64,000 bases of DNA from Formicarius rufipectus. Lineage: Eukaryota > Chordata > Aves > Passeriformes > Formicariidae. Each line of letters opens with the position of its first letter. Within the stretch, counting starts at the first letter, position 1. A program made the position numbers and the translations under genes. The stretch is from NCBI GenBank assembly GCA_013399695.1, contig VXAU01002296.1:1768744-1832743 (forward strand), given 5' to 3'. Positions 1 to 12,531 of the stretch are shown here, one piece after another. The notes under the pieces were generated by a model that did not search any database, was not told where the DNA came from, and saw only the letters and a program-made list of their open reading frames with translations.

Positions 1-1650
1 AAATTTTCTATTTATTTGCGTATCAGATTGTTTCCTGATGTAGCCTGGTTTTGGTGTTTCTAAAGATATTTTAAAATTCTGCTTTAAACAGCCACAAACT
101 TGTGTATTTGGTGATTGTAATATCAGTTGTTTCCATCTGCATTTAAGAAATATAGATGTATGGAAATCTACTTAAAACAGGTATCTTTTAGCTTCATATT
201 GGGTACAGAGTATAGAAGAAATTACAAGACCAAAACTTAATACGTGTCTGGAGAATACTTCCCTGTGTGATAGATCTCATCTTGAAAATGGATGTCAGGT
301 ATCTAAAAACACAGACTTTGTTACAAATTCTATATAACACTTTATGAATGCGTAACTTCAATTTTTAATTGGATAAAAGCTTGTTCTACAATATGCTACA
401 TACATGCTTGTGATGAAAAAATAAACAGCTGGTTTTGTTTGTTACAAGACAGGTATTTATGCTCACTCCTAAACCAGTAAAACTTAGAGGTTTTATGTCT
501 TTGTATACAGCATGATCTAATTAACTACCTTTAACTAAGTTACAGCATAGCAAGAGAAAAAGTCTAGACTTGTACTGAGTATAAAAATGTACACACAAAG
601 TAGTTTGCTGTTTGAATTGTAATAGCAATACCCCAATATTCTGTTCTTCAGTGCTCTCTTATACAGGAGTATAGAAGTTCTTGACACTGCTGCTACTTTA
701 CAGTACTAAACTGTAGAGTAGAAGAATGGGATTTGCTCTACCACAGTCTTCCTGGAGAGTTGCCCTCTCAATTGTCTTTGTAGATCAGCTACTGAACTGT
801 GTTGTTCTTTTAAAATCAACTTATAAAGCTGTATGTGAGCCAATAACACGAGTCATTGTCAAGTCAGTCTGTTGGTCTTAACCAAGATCTAAATACAAAG
901 CTTATTTGAAGAATTTCTTCCAACAAACTTAAGAACAAGCTAAACAGCAGTGAATGGATGGTTGGGAGAACTGTTAATGAACAACAATGGTGCAAATAAC
1001 TTTTCTAGCTGTTTAGAATGTTGTGTATGACCAGAATCAGCACTGACTAAAAGTCAGAATGCTATTTTTCTTACCTGAAATAAAAATCTACTTTTAAATA
1101 TATTCCTAATAAAGAGGTATTTTACTGTGAAGTACTCTATTACTGTATTCCCTGTTTATTCAGTCCTGTGATAGTCTTAATTCCTTATCTTGAAAGAATA
1201 GCATCCTTCAGGTTCAATTCTACCAGGTGGATGACATAAGTAGATTTGTATTACTTATGTTTTTTTCTTGTTGTGGTAATTTTTAGTCTGTAAGATAACT
1301 TTACACCTTGAGCATCAAATTTATTAAGTTATAGCTTCAATAAAGCCATTTGTAAGTAAATCAACCATTCTGTTACTTTTTCAAATTTCAAAATGCTGTT
1401 CAAAATGGTAATGACTCCCCAGATGAAGCTGACCTGACTCTCAGCTGAGGCACATGGCATGTACAGAGTTCTTGATTTCCATCAAAATTTTGGATATCAC
1501 TTGCACTTATTTTATTTCCGTTCTTACCCCTTTTATATTGGAGAACTTTAGAGCTTGCTTGGTAGGCTTTAGGTTATTCTGTGTAGGTAAAGCACTTTCT
1601 CTGAAAAATTTTGCTGTGGCAATTGTCTTAATGTGAATTACTATTTGTTT
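1..1650 (+). other. AT-rich intergenic stretch, possible CAPZA2 3' UTR
   Basis: No coding frame of note is present. The stretch is AT-rich, free of recognised repeats, and holds AATAAA hexamers at 420-425, 1079-1084, 1108-1113 and 1339-1344, the last followed by T/GT-rich sequence as at a cleavage site. In vertebrates CAPZA2 lies directly upstream of ST7 in the same orientation and has a long 3' UTR, so this could be its tail. That is synteny-based inference: no CAPZA2 codons are visible, and AATAAA is frequent by chance in AT-rich DNA. Confidence 0.3.
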
Positions 1651-4600
1651 ATATTCTATTTTTAAATATAAGGACAAGCTTTGTATTGTTGAATATTGAT
1701 GTAATAGACATTATAGTTGGTAAAATGGACTTGTAAAATGCCTGCATTTTTGAAATGTGTTACATCTTATGCATCTCAGTGCCTCTTTACACAAAGGAAT
1801 TTTTAACTTCTGCAAGTAAGCAATTGTTCTTTATGAAGATCTGCAACAGGAGCAGCAATTCTGCTTTTGAGTACTTCTGAGTAGCTCCTTTTTGTATGTC
1901 TGTCTTAAAATTTGTACTGTGGGTAGAATGAAACTTTAAAATCATTGCCATTTTGACTGTATTAGTTACTAGTTCTTATGCTCCACATGCTGATAACAGT
2001 TCTGCCATCTGGTTCGATTGGGATCACTGCAGTGCAGTTCATTAGTAAATGGTCAGTCAGCCCAGGGTTAAAAGCATTGCATGAGACCAACATCCAGTAG
2101 ATGTGTTCTCTTTCGGGAATGGCTCCAGCTGCATCTACAGCAGCAATGTAGTTTATGCAGTTTGGGAGCAAATCCCTCTCTCATCCCCACTTGCCCCTGA
2201 CTACTTTGGCTGCCAAAGCCATTTTGGTGTGCTTGAGTTCATGTCCTTTTGGAGAACTCAGAACTGGGACCTGGGTGTGTGCACCACAGGCACTCCAGCT
2301 CTGGATGGTGACTCGAGTCCACAGCAGTGATTTCTTTCAGGCAGCTTGAAACCACATATATGTTGAGGATATCTGAAGCATCAGACTAAACCTGGCCTGC
2401 AGATTTCCAGACTGTATATACTGTGGGCGTAGAAGTTTACATCAGCTGTTTGATTCTGTGGATTCACTTCTATCGTATTGAATTACTTGCTGACACAGAC
2501 ATAGCTTCTGCTGCATTTGTTGATTGGAAAGACAAACTATTCTTCATCTGATGCAGTTGTAAACTCAGTTTAAATTAAACTTAGTTTGTTCATAACCTTG
2601 AAGTGTCAATTTTTGTGTGACAGTGTCAACTCTAAACTTTTTAAAGGGGAAAATTTGCATCAGATTTTACCCCCCAAAAAAGTTATTTTTTCTTTTGCAG
2701 CTAAAAGAAACACTTTTAAATAAAGTGTTTTAATAAAGATGCACTCTATTCCTTCTGTGAAAATGACTGTATACTTGGTAGGTCTCTTATCAGCAATAAT
2801 TTCCTCTGCTACTGTGACTGACTTACCTGTAACAGCTATTGCTCAGCATGATGTGCGCATCAGAAGATAGGGTAAGGGTGGTAACTGTTGTCTTAAAGGA
2901 TATATTCTGTAAACACATTTAGACTTTCATATGCATCTTTTCTTTGCAAATCAGTAAAGTTGTGCAGGGGCAAATTTGTCAGGTTTGTTCCTCTCAAATC
3001 AACAGGAGTATGTAGGGACTGTTTTGTCTGACTAGCTGTGGTTTGATAATGTCAGATCAGAAACACATTCCAGCTTACAGGGTTTCAAATATACCTACTA
3101 AAGTAGTAGTTGGTCATTTGTTTTGTAAGGACACTACCATATACCCATAATGACTTGTAGTAAATACTCAGTTTTGTATTTAAATGTGCTTATTAATTTT
3201 CAATGTCAGGTGTATACTGAGTACATTTGCTTTAGACTCAGTGAAAGAATTGAGAGTACTTCCTTTAGTGAGCAGCTTCCCAGTGTGCAACTCACTTTGA
3301 GTTACCCTTCAAGATTATTTCAGAAATTACTTAAGAATTATAATAATGAAGGCTGAGCTGCAGCTTTGCTGCACAACTCTGAATGCAAGACAAGTAGCAG
3401 TATGAGGAGGGGTTCAGAAAAACATGCTCACAATCTCTTTCCTAGCAAGTAAAAATGCCCCCAAAGGCCTTGCTAATTACAGTGCATCAGCCTGATTGTT
3501 GTACATTTGGAACCTAGGCTACTTTCTTCAAATATAGGGAAGAGACTTTCAGTCCCCTGAGGTGAAGAAGGGGGTTGGCCTCCCTGGAGCAAAGCTTCTT
3601 ATACCTGGTAAAAAGAAAATGAGGCTATCTCCTTGTTTGCAGGTGAAGTGTTTAGGAACCTAACTGAAAAATTACAGCTGCAAGCTCTTGAGTGAAGGAA
3701 AAATACCTGACTCATTCTCTTGGGCTGCACTGGCTGTAAAGAATTTTCCCTGTGCTGCTTGAGCAGCCTCCCTGCCCAGTGTGCAGGCAATCTTGGGTAC
3801 TGGGGGGTGGTGTGTATTGTCACAGACTGTGCATCTGTTGCAGGTGCTGAGAAGAAGAAATGTTCAAATTCTTGCTATGCTGTGAAGGTGCCAGAAGGGT
3901 CAGTTGTGTGCAGTAAGAGGTCTAAAGATTAGCTGTGGGATTTGGGACACTGTCATGCTGCCTTTTCCCAGGTAAAGCAGCACATCCAGATGTAAAACAA
4001 GTTGTGCTAATAAGACTGAAAGAGGTACAAGATTGTCATCAGTTATGATTTTCTTTAAGGAAGAAAGGTGCAGTGTGTTTCCACTCAACCAAGCCTCCTG
4101 TTCATGGCAGCAGGGAGCCAGATGCTGGAGCTCTGAGGAATAAAAGTTGCACTCCAGGAGCACAGATCTGATGGAGGCTGGCACAGTACTCACAGACTGA
4201 GCTACAGCATCTGCTCCCTGCCTGTCTGGGTGCCCGTGCTGCGCCTGAGCCTTGCAAGGGGCAGCGGTGTGCCCCAAGTACTGCCCGAGCTGTGCTCCCT
4301 GCCCTGGCACAGGCTGTCTTAGCCCAGGCCAAACTCCTGAGGCTGCTGCCCCAAATGGCACAGTGGCCTTTCTGTTAATAACCTACTATTTGTATCATAA
4401 CCTGGCACCTCTTTCTCCAGTCTGCTCGTCTAATTATGCAGTAGTAGCTTCCACATAATTTGGAAATTAGGGAAACAGACTTGGAAAAAGAGCAAGTTAA
4501 TAAACAATATTCAAAATAAGAGCAAGTTTATTTTTTAATACATTCTCAACTTTGCTGTGACACAGGTAATATCTGCATTTGCAATGAGTAGAAATCTGAC

Positions 4601-4985
4601 CTTTCAGAAGTCATTAGCAGTTTTAATCTAAGTAGCAGGAAGAAAAATCTACTTTTCTTTTACATGATGCTGCATTGTCAAATCAGCTTTCAGATGCTGT
4701 AAAACTGCTAAGCTTGACAAGTCTTTCACTCCATTGGAACAATAGGTAGCAAAACCATGATTAGCCAAAACACAGTTTTGATTAAATTTTCCAAAGTTCA
4801 TTATTCAGTTGGAAGGTTTCTGTGCAATAGCAGTGGTGGAAACACTTAAATCCTTGAATGGAAAGCAACAGTTCATCCTCTTTTTTTATTCCTCAGTGTG
4901 GCAGGAGCAGCTGCATCTTGACTGTATGCGGCAGGACGGACTTGTCTGCTCTCAAATAAATTGTTAAAGATTATCTTTCCAAATT
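1651..4985. other. Intergenic DNA, no gene recognised
   Basis: Unique-looking sequence between the possible CAPZA2 tail and the SINE. The reverse-strand frame at 3900-4361 (153 codons) runs through a GC-richer patch and resembles no protein I know; I treat it as chance. A perfect 9-bp inverted repeat (AAACACTTT/AAAGTGTTT, 5-nt loop) sits at 2708-2730. Confidence 0.6.
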
Positions 4986-5230
4986 ACACTTGAGAGGCGG
5001 CGGGCATTGGCCGAGTGGCGTAGGCCCCCGCCTGTGGAGCCGGCTCCTCCTCTGAGGATGCCGGTTCGAATCCTGGAGGAACTCGCTGTCGCCGTCCGAG
5101 CGTGCTCGGCTGTGGCAAGATGAACCTCAGGAGTAAAGGGAGTGGGGCCAGTTCTGCGCACCCTGTGCCTCACTTAAAAAATCCATTGCGCAGGCTTATC
5201 CCAAGATCTTCGTTCACGAAGTCCAGCCAA
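4986..5230 (+). mobile_element. tRNA-derived SINE with RTE-like 3' tail
   Basis: The head (about 5000-5080) resembles a class II tRNA (Ser/Leu type). It has an A-box-like TGGCCGAGTGG at 5008-5018, a long variable-arm-like stretch, and a B box GGTTCGAATCC at 5063-5073, as expected of an internal pol III promoter. From about 5077 to 5229 the sequence matches the 3' part of the element at 35355-35540, for example GATGAACCTCAGGAGTAAAG and CCAGTTCTGCGCAC in both, except for about 40 bases missing here near the end. Imperfect flanking direct repeats ATCTTTCCAAATT (4973-4985) and ATCTTTTCAAGTT (5238-5250), 11 of 13 identical, suggest a target-site duplication. Tail sharing with a LINE is the classic SINE-LINE arrangement. 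A functional tRNA gene is unlikely because of the fused tail. Confidence 0.8.
5063..5073 (+). promoter_or_regulatory. B box of the SINE's internal pol III promoter
   Basis: GGTTCGAATCC matches the consensus B box/T-loop of tRNA genes exactly and lies 45 bases downstream of the A-box-like TGGCCGAGTGG, a normal spacing for a class II tRNA with a long variable arm. It supports a tRNA origin for the SINE head. Confidence 0.75.
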
Positions 5231-5250
5231 CAAAAAAATCTTTTCAAGTT

Positions 5251-8200
5251 CTTGTAAGTCTTTGGTGTTATTAGTATTAAGGTAGAGAGTAGAGAAAGAT
5301 AAATCTTCCATGCTGAATCTTGACCTCTTTTATCCTGTGGGCATACAGAAAGACTTATTCCCATTCTCTTAGTAACACATTTTAGGTGTTTGAAGAGTGT
5401 CTTCAGACTATGTAGCTTTTAGATTAAAGGCTGGATCCAACAGCTCTAATTTCTACATGAAATCCAATACTTCTAAGTCATTTCTTCCTACTTTTTCATT
5501 TCTGTTCATTTTGAGGAGCTTGTTTTTCTCTGTATATTGTTCATTTTAGTCCTGGTGATATTGCAGGCTACCATGGTATAAACCTAGTATTTGGATTTCC
5601 TTTTGCTAGAACCTGGCCTTGATTGCTATAATATTCTGTAACATTGTCTTCATCAGCAATTAGAAAATTGCTGTTCCGATGTTAAAGCCCATGCTAAATT
5701 AAGGAGGTAAAAAGAATCAAGCAGCCACTGCGAGGTATGTGCATATGTGGTATGATGTTATCCTTCTCTACTGACAAAGCAGACACTGGAAGTGTACAAA
5801 ACTGAGACTGTCTGTATCCTAATGATGTGGACCAGCCAGCAAATGGATTCCAAGCTAAGAGCATTCTGGCATAAGGAGACAAGGACTGCTGTCAACTTGT
5901 CCGGGGTGATAAGCTGTATCCTTCTTACCTGGGGTATTTATGCCAACAATAGGCAGTTTGTTTGGCCGTACAGTGTAGGCACTGATGTTAGTTAAAAGAG
6001 GGAGTAAAATGCACCACCCTGTCTTGTGCTAGGAAACACAGTAAGCTTTTTTCCTTTTTTTTTTTTTTTCTGTGGAAAAGGAAAGGAGTCAATGACCAGT
6101 CAGAGTTGACAAGCAGTGAAGCACATTTCACCTGTCCTGCGATGCAGTGGTGAAAACTGGATGGTAGCTGGTGTGACAGGCAAGCATTTTCCGTATGCCT
6201 CAACAACTCTGTGTGTATGGACAGGTGGTACCCTCCACCAAGCTATCCAGAACTACTAGAGTATCAGAAAAGTGTGTGTCACTCAAAACCCTGTTTAAAG
6301 TTCCTGTAGGCATGTATTGAGCATTAATAGTCCTTTAGTTGTCACAGGTGCCAGGAGTCAGCTCAACTGCGGGAGACTAGACCTGAGTGATGTTGCTAAG
6401 AAAGTAAATGCCATATGCTCATGAAGAACTGAAGTGCTGCTCCTGTTTCAAGGCTTTCCTGCAAGGCAAAGGTTTCTGCATGACTCATTCTCTGGGTGCA
6501 AAAGAATCTGTTAAAGTCAGTAATGAGTATGTGTCATGTCCCAGTTCATTACTAAACTTAAAAGCCGTCATCTTTCATTTAAGAACTTGCCTACCTCTTC
6601 TAAGCTCTTTCAGCTGGAAACTGCGTGCCTTCCAGTGCTATGAGCAGTTGATACGTCCAGAGTTACCCTACCTGAATGTGAATGAAGAAGGGAGAGAGTG
6701 CCAGTGCATAATTTCCCAAAGGATAAATCCAGCTACATGATACTCTGCCCTCTTGGTAAGATCCTTTCAGATACAGTAAGTTGCTACCCAGATTGCAACT
6801 GCTGACTGAGAGTGGTAACCCAGTGTCTGGAGTCAAAACACAGATGATAACAAGACTGAGAAACAGGACAGTAGCAGGTGCAACCTGTGCAATCCCATAA
6901 TCAAGGATTATTGTTCTAGGACTCATCAAAGTTACCAACAAAGTAACACAACTAGTGAAAGACGTTCCAAGGTTATCTTAACAGTAGGTTTTCAATGCAG
7001 ATGATGCATTTGCTACAGACATGTGGCAGTCTTTGGTGGTGGTGATCACCACAGAAGGTGAAAACATGGGAAAGGCAACCAATACTATGTTCTTTTCTCT
7101 GAATCTCTCATTGTTTTTTTGTTGATATTGTAAGGAAAATCCCCTTCAGTACACCTATTTATGCCTGGTAGCAAGGTTAGGAAATGCTGAGGGGAAGAGA
7201 ACAAAAGCTTCACCCAGAGTACAGGTGAAGCTCCCTGCTTACCCACCAGTTTTCATCTTGTTCTTCCCTGCTGCTATGCAGAGCAATTGATTCAGTCAGC
7301 AGCACAAAGACAAGCTGGCTTTTTTAACTGCACTTTGTCTAAACAGAAGTGAGCCAATGCTGGAATCAAATACAAATGAGGATTCTTTGGATGTGTCAGG
7401 AACTTAGATGGGACAGAAGAATTTCTGTTGGAGCAACAGAGAGGAAGGTATACCATTAAAACTAATTAGCCAGTGCAGATTTGGGATAGCCTGTAGGAGC
7501 AGAGTTCTAAGGATTTTAAATTTTGAGCACAGAAGATAAATGTGCAGTAAAAAATAAATGTTTTGAGAGCAGTCTATATCTCAGGATGGAAAAGGCCAAC
7601 TGATAATTTTCTACGGGGTGAGAGGGGAAAAGAATACCTCTAGCAAAAGCAATGGGAGAAGAAGAAAGTATTCTCTTCCTTTCTGAAAATGGCTGAATAG
7701 TGGAAACAGGAATGAAAATGAGTCCTGTATCTAAGGGATGATGGGTGAGAAGGGCAGAATGCATTGAGAATGGAAGGGACTGAAAGCCACCCCAGTAACT
7801 ACTACCTGTATTTGTTGCAGAGCAGCCCTGATGGTGGGCAACTCACCTCTGTTGCAGCAATTGTGAGATGCTGTGGGAGGGCAGTGCAAGTGCCCATGCA
7901 TGATCACCTTTGGGCAAGGAGAATGAGTCTGAAAGAGTTTTGTAAAGACAGTGACCTCTCTCACAAGTCTTATCTGTATAAAGCTCTGGTGTAAGTACTG
8001 CTATGCTTCATTTATACATTTAGAGCCATTGCAGAGCATTTTGGTGTCAGAATTGAACCTGCTGCCCTGACCTTGATGTCCTCTCCCAATCACTTCAACA
8101 CTGTGCACCTTACAGCTGCAGAGCCACTGCCCTTTCCCCCACACAGCAGCAACTACTGGAATTTAGGAGAATTTTGTCTTTATGTAATGCTTCTTAAAAT

Positions 8201-9055
8201 CCTCTTTTGCTATGGGTCTGCTTGTGTTTCTCACCTTGGGGCATGCAAGCCAAGACAAGCCCAAATTTGCAGAAGACTTGCTGTTTCAAATGGGTGTTGG
8301 GCTGGAGTTCAATAAATATGATGTCATAAGTATCCAGTGATGCCTAACATCCCATTTTAGTGACTATATTTAGTGTTATTCCCTCTCCATCACAGCTTTC
8401 TGTTTGCAAAGACGTTATGGAAAAAGTCCATATGCAGTCTACGAAGTACTTAGTACTGTAGTGGCAAATGTCATAAAAGAAATCATCAGATAATGAATAA
8501 TGCTGTATATCTATAACAGATTGCAGTAACAGGTAGTAAATGGGGCCAGGGATATGTACTGAGTAATGGGACTGCAGGTATCCACTGGCACTTGAGTACA
8601 AACACACCTTGTTCTCAACAAGCAGGTAGAGTATGTGAGAAATGCAGATGTTTCCTGGGCCACAGGCACCCACCTCACCCCTACATCTATAAGAGTCTTG
8701 GCTAAGGTTGTCCAATCACACTGTGCTGTGCAGTAAATTCAGAGCTGTATAGAAAGAAATAATAGGTGGGATATAAACCAGTAATTTCTGACAGGGAAGG
8801 TTATTGTACTTTGTGCACTAGCAGGTGTGAGAAGGAAGAAAAATATCATACCTGGTGACTCCATCACCTTACTCTTCTGTGTTCTTCACAGTTGTAAAGA
8901 GGCTGAAATACAACACTGTTACACAAAAGCATAGATACAAAGGAGAATTCACCTAGGCCTGAGTTTGGCCAAGGAGCACACAATCTATTTGAATAATGTA
9001 GAAGAAAAAAGATATAAACTGTTCAGATTAAGGAGGGCGTAGTGCAAAATCAGTG
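5251..9055. other. Intergenic DNA, no gene recognised
   Basis: No recognised gene or repeat apart from a T15 run at 6055-6069. Frames of up to 123 codons on both strands (for example 8344-8715 reverse, 6408-6740 forward) show no family resemblance, no conserved motif and no splice-site logic. Confidence 0.6.
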
Positions 9056-9295
9056 AAATTGATTAGATTAGATTAGATTAGAGGTTAGGAAGAGATTTTT
9101 TATTGTGAGGGTGGTAAGGCACAGGAACAGACTGCCCAGAAAAGTGTGGATGCTCCCATTCCTGGTAGCATTCAAGGCCAGGTTGGACTGGGTTTTGAGT
9201 AACCTGTTCTAGGGAAAGGTATCCTTACCCATAGCAGGAGAGTTGGAACTAGATTATTTTTAAGGTCCCTTCCAACCCAAACTATTCTATGATAC
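9056..9295 (+). mobile_element. CR1 LINE 3' end, 5'-truncated
   Basis: The copy contains recognisable CR1 3' landmarks in order: a GTGAGGGTGGTAAGGCACAG-like segment, ACTGCCCAGAAAAGTGTGGATG, TTCAAGGCCAGGTTGGACTGGG, GGTCCCTTCCAACCC, and the terminal ATTCTATGAT at the 3' end. It is 5'-truncated as most CR1 copies are. At its left edge a GATTA microsatellite (9061-9080) coincides with the place where CR1 normally has an AGATTAGAT motif. Confidence 0.9.
9061..9082. repeat. (GATTA)n microsatellite
   Basis: Four perfect GATTA units plus a partial one. It is continuous with the CR1 copy to its right and probably grew from the CR1-internal AGATTAGAT motif. Confidence 0.9.
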
Positions 9296-12117
9296 AATTC
9301 TACGAAATTTCTCCTTGAAATGATTTCAGGTAATGTGAGGATCCCACTTCAATGCAAGGTATGACATTGGCACCAATAATTAACACTGATCTTTGTTTTA
9401 GGTTGTTGGGCAACCCTGCTGTTTGTACTAGTGGCAAAATTCCTTCTCTCTTTCCTGGGCCCGTCACCTGCCCACGCAGGGCCTGAGACAGGCTGCTGGG
9501 TCTGTCAGTTTCCGCTACCTGAACAGAAGGGTTTTATAGACAAGGGCTGCATTCCCCTGACACCTTAGAAGTGAGAAACACTGCCTATAGGGTTATTCTG
9601 CTGCTTCTTGAGTATTTAGAGCATAGATTAGCTTAAGTTTAGGTCAGGCTTGCTCTGAAATGTCACTTTTACAGACAGAACACTTTCACTTGAGAAGTGG
9701 CCATTGTGGTTTTTCCTTTCCAGAACTCTCTCCTTAACCAACTACATCAGGATTATCAACAGTATATTTTCTCATTACACATCACCAAAATATTTTCCTT
9801 CTTCTTTCACAATATTATAACCCAAATACTGCAAGGTAAATGTAATGTGGTACAGTGATTGCATCACTTCTAAAAAGAGAGGCAGAATGGACTGAATTAA
9901 AAGATGTGAGAAAGGAATTTCCATGTGAAGAACTACTGCTGGGTGCAGAAGAGAGAATGCTGTGACCCAGCAAAAACAGATCAAGCAAGACAGACTGAAG
10001 AGCAAAGAAGGGCAGGAGGTAGGGTACGATGAAGCCAGTATATAAGACAGACATTTGTTCTGTAGCTCAGATCTAAAGATCTCACAGACACCTCCATCTG
10101 TGGAGAGGGAAAGAAGATGGAAGCTCCAAGGTTTGCAGAGGGAGGATTTCTCAGCAAAGATGTACTGGATGGATGTGAAAAGGGAAGACAAGCAGGCCAA
10201 GGAGGGAAGAATTGCATAAGGCAAAGCAAAAGGATACCTTGGTAGTTGATTTTGCAAAGGTTTAACAAGATTTGGCTCAGGAGCCAAATCTAGCTGCGAT
10301 AAAAGGAAATTGCATGCCATTTGGATGCTACCTGCTTCCATGGCAGAGGATGTGCTGCTTGCTCAATCCCTGCCTGCCTGCAGGCAGGATAGGAGCTGTT
10401 TTTATCCTCTGTAAGAGTTGCCAGCCTCAAGCAGCAATAATTATCTGTATGTGATCCAGCACTGAGCCTGTTTGATTTCCATCCTCCGAATTTCTGGAGA
10501 TTAAATAATACGTAGCTGTCGGTGGATTTCTGTGCTTCTACTGATACATAGCTGGTAAAGATGCCATGTTGCAAATGATAGAGGAAAATTAAACTGTGCC
10601 CTTCTAATTGCATATTTCAGAGGAGAGATCATTAAAATGTTTGTTCATTAAACGTAGTACCAGTGGTCAGCAAATTGAAGACCATGCTCAACATCTTTTC
10701 CGTAAGAAAAAGGTCAAGATACCAATCAGTGAAAAAATGCCACGTCTTCTCCATCTCTGTCTCCCACAAATGTATCCCCTTTAAAAAAAAAAAAAAAACA
10801 AAACCATTTACTGTTTGGCTTCAGTCCAAGGCACGGATGTGAGGAGCTGAGCTCTTGTCCTTTTCCTTGACCTAAATGGGGGAGGGAGAAACCAGTGCTG
10901 GCTCCCTCCGGGCTTTTCACCATCTGTCTCTGCCTCCCTGTTTCTCCCACAGCCTCCCATGACATACAGAACATGTGTGGATGCAGATGCCAGATTCTGA
11001 CTTGCAGAGAGCTCTTTTTTGACCAAGGGCCAACCTCACAGCTCACACGATTTCTTTATGAATTGTAAGCACATACCATCTTGTACAAATACTGATGTGG
11101 CTTGCTCCACCACCTGATTTTTATAAAGAATCTTAAAATGCACGAATGAATGTATGTGTCCACTTCCTTCAACAAATACTGGGAGATATTTCCATGGATT
11201 AAAAAAGAAAAAATCAATTTGTAGCAAATGTGTGTGTTTGGGATGGGGCACCGTGCCATATTGATCCCTAAGTGTGCTGATGGCCAGAGTGGAATTCACA
11301 TCTCATTTTTGAGAAAAATGTAAATTTTTTTAGGCAAAGGAGCAAAAGAAGAAAACAGGTTTGGGATTTTTGGTGTTTCTTTTTGGGATTTGGTTGAGGT
11401 TTTTTCCTTATTAAGAATTATTTTGGACAGTACACAAAAATGCTGAAACTACTCCAAGTTGCACTAGCTATTTAGCAACACTTTCCTTTGCCCTGCCTTT
11501 GCACTGACGTCTCATTCTTAACTGAGCCAGTTCTAACTTGGGTTTTGTGAGTTGTCTTGCAATTAGGGCAGCTTGTTGGTTGATTTTTTTTTTGTCAGTA
11601 AAGCTTTCTGACAAGTGGTGCTCAAGGCATATTAGACTTTTCCTCATTAGTAATGTGGCATATTTTTAAATATTACTGTCTTCCTTTAAGCTGAAGAATA
11701 TTCCATAATATCTCACTTTTGGAATGGGGAACAGAATCTTCAACCTGGGCACACTGTTTAGATGTCTGTAGTTGCAAACCTTTGAAATATCTTTGTTTTA
11801 ATGAAAATGATTAAATTGTAAATTGAGCATGAATTTTTATTTCAGTGTTTCTTAGCATATTTTCAGTTCTCTGGATTGTGACTAAGGATTATGTGTACTT
11901 CATCTGAGAACAGATTTTTGGTATGTGATTAAGGCATTTTATACAGACTTCGGTATGTCTGAAAAGTGCTGGGTGCAGGATCCCATGAACTCTCCTCCAG
12001 TGCTTTTACTCAGATTGGCATGCTGCCTCACACCATCACTGATCCCAGTTTAGACTGCCATCTCCAGTTCAACCCTGACATTGTTTTAATATACAGCTGG
12101 TATGTTTAATAGGTGCA
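9296..12117. other. Intergenic DNA, no gene recognised
   Basis: Contains an A16 run (10783-10798). The reverse-strand frame at 9775-10341 is 188 codons long but is leucine/serine/cysteine-rich without repeats or known motifs, and two other frames overlap it; I do not call it a gene. Confidence 0.55.
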
Positions 12118-12190
12118 CTACATGCATATGTATGTATATGTATGTAGATACACGTATAGATATAGACATGCATACATATGTATATTTTTT
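12118..12190. repeat. Degenerate TATG/CATA microsatellite
   Basis: Imperfect alternation of TATG, TATA, GATA and CATA units forming a low-complexity block, followed by a short T run. Confidence 0.8.
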
Positions 12191-12531
12191 TAATATGTAT
12201 CTAGATTAAAAGGTGTTGGGAGTAACACTGTTTCACAGGACTCAGTTGTGAATGAAGCATCAGCTGAAGGTCAGGGAGATGTCTGGCTTCTTTGAACCAA
12301 GCTGATAATGTTTCCCAGTGCTCACATATATGTGAACTCATGTGGGTTTTGTTTGTGCCCGTTATGAATAATGTCCTTCACTAATGTGCCTGGCCATCTT
12401 TCAGCTTCCAAGACACTAATACAATCTTATTTTATAGCCATATTCCAAGGGGGGTTGTACAATGTGGGCCTAGGAAAAGTCTCTCATTCTGATCTCTGAA
12501 ATTATCAGACAGAAGATATTTTACGGCTTAT

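Noticed and set aside
3900..4361. 153-codon reverse-strand frame
   Set aside because: Sits in a GC-richer patch, overlaps a second frame, shows no known domain and no splice or promoter context.
5000..5080. A functional tRNA gene
   Set aside because: A and B boxes are present, but the tRNA-like part is fused to a tail shared with an RTE-like element and lacks a T-run terminator after the acceptor stem, so it is a SINE head.
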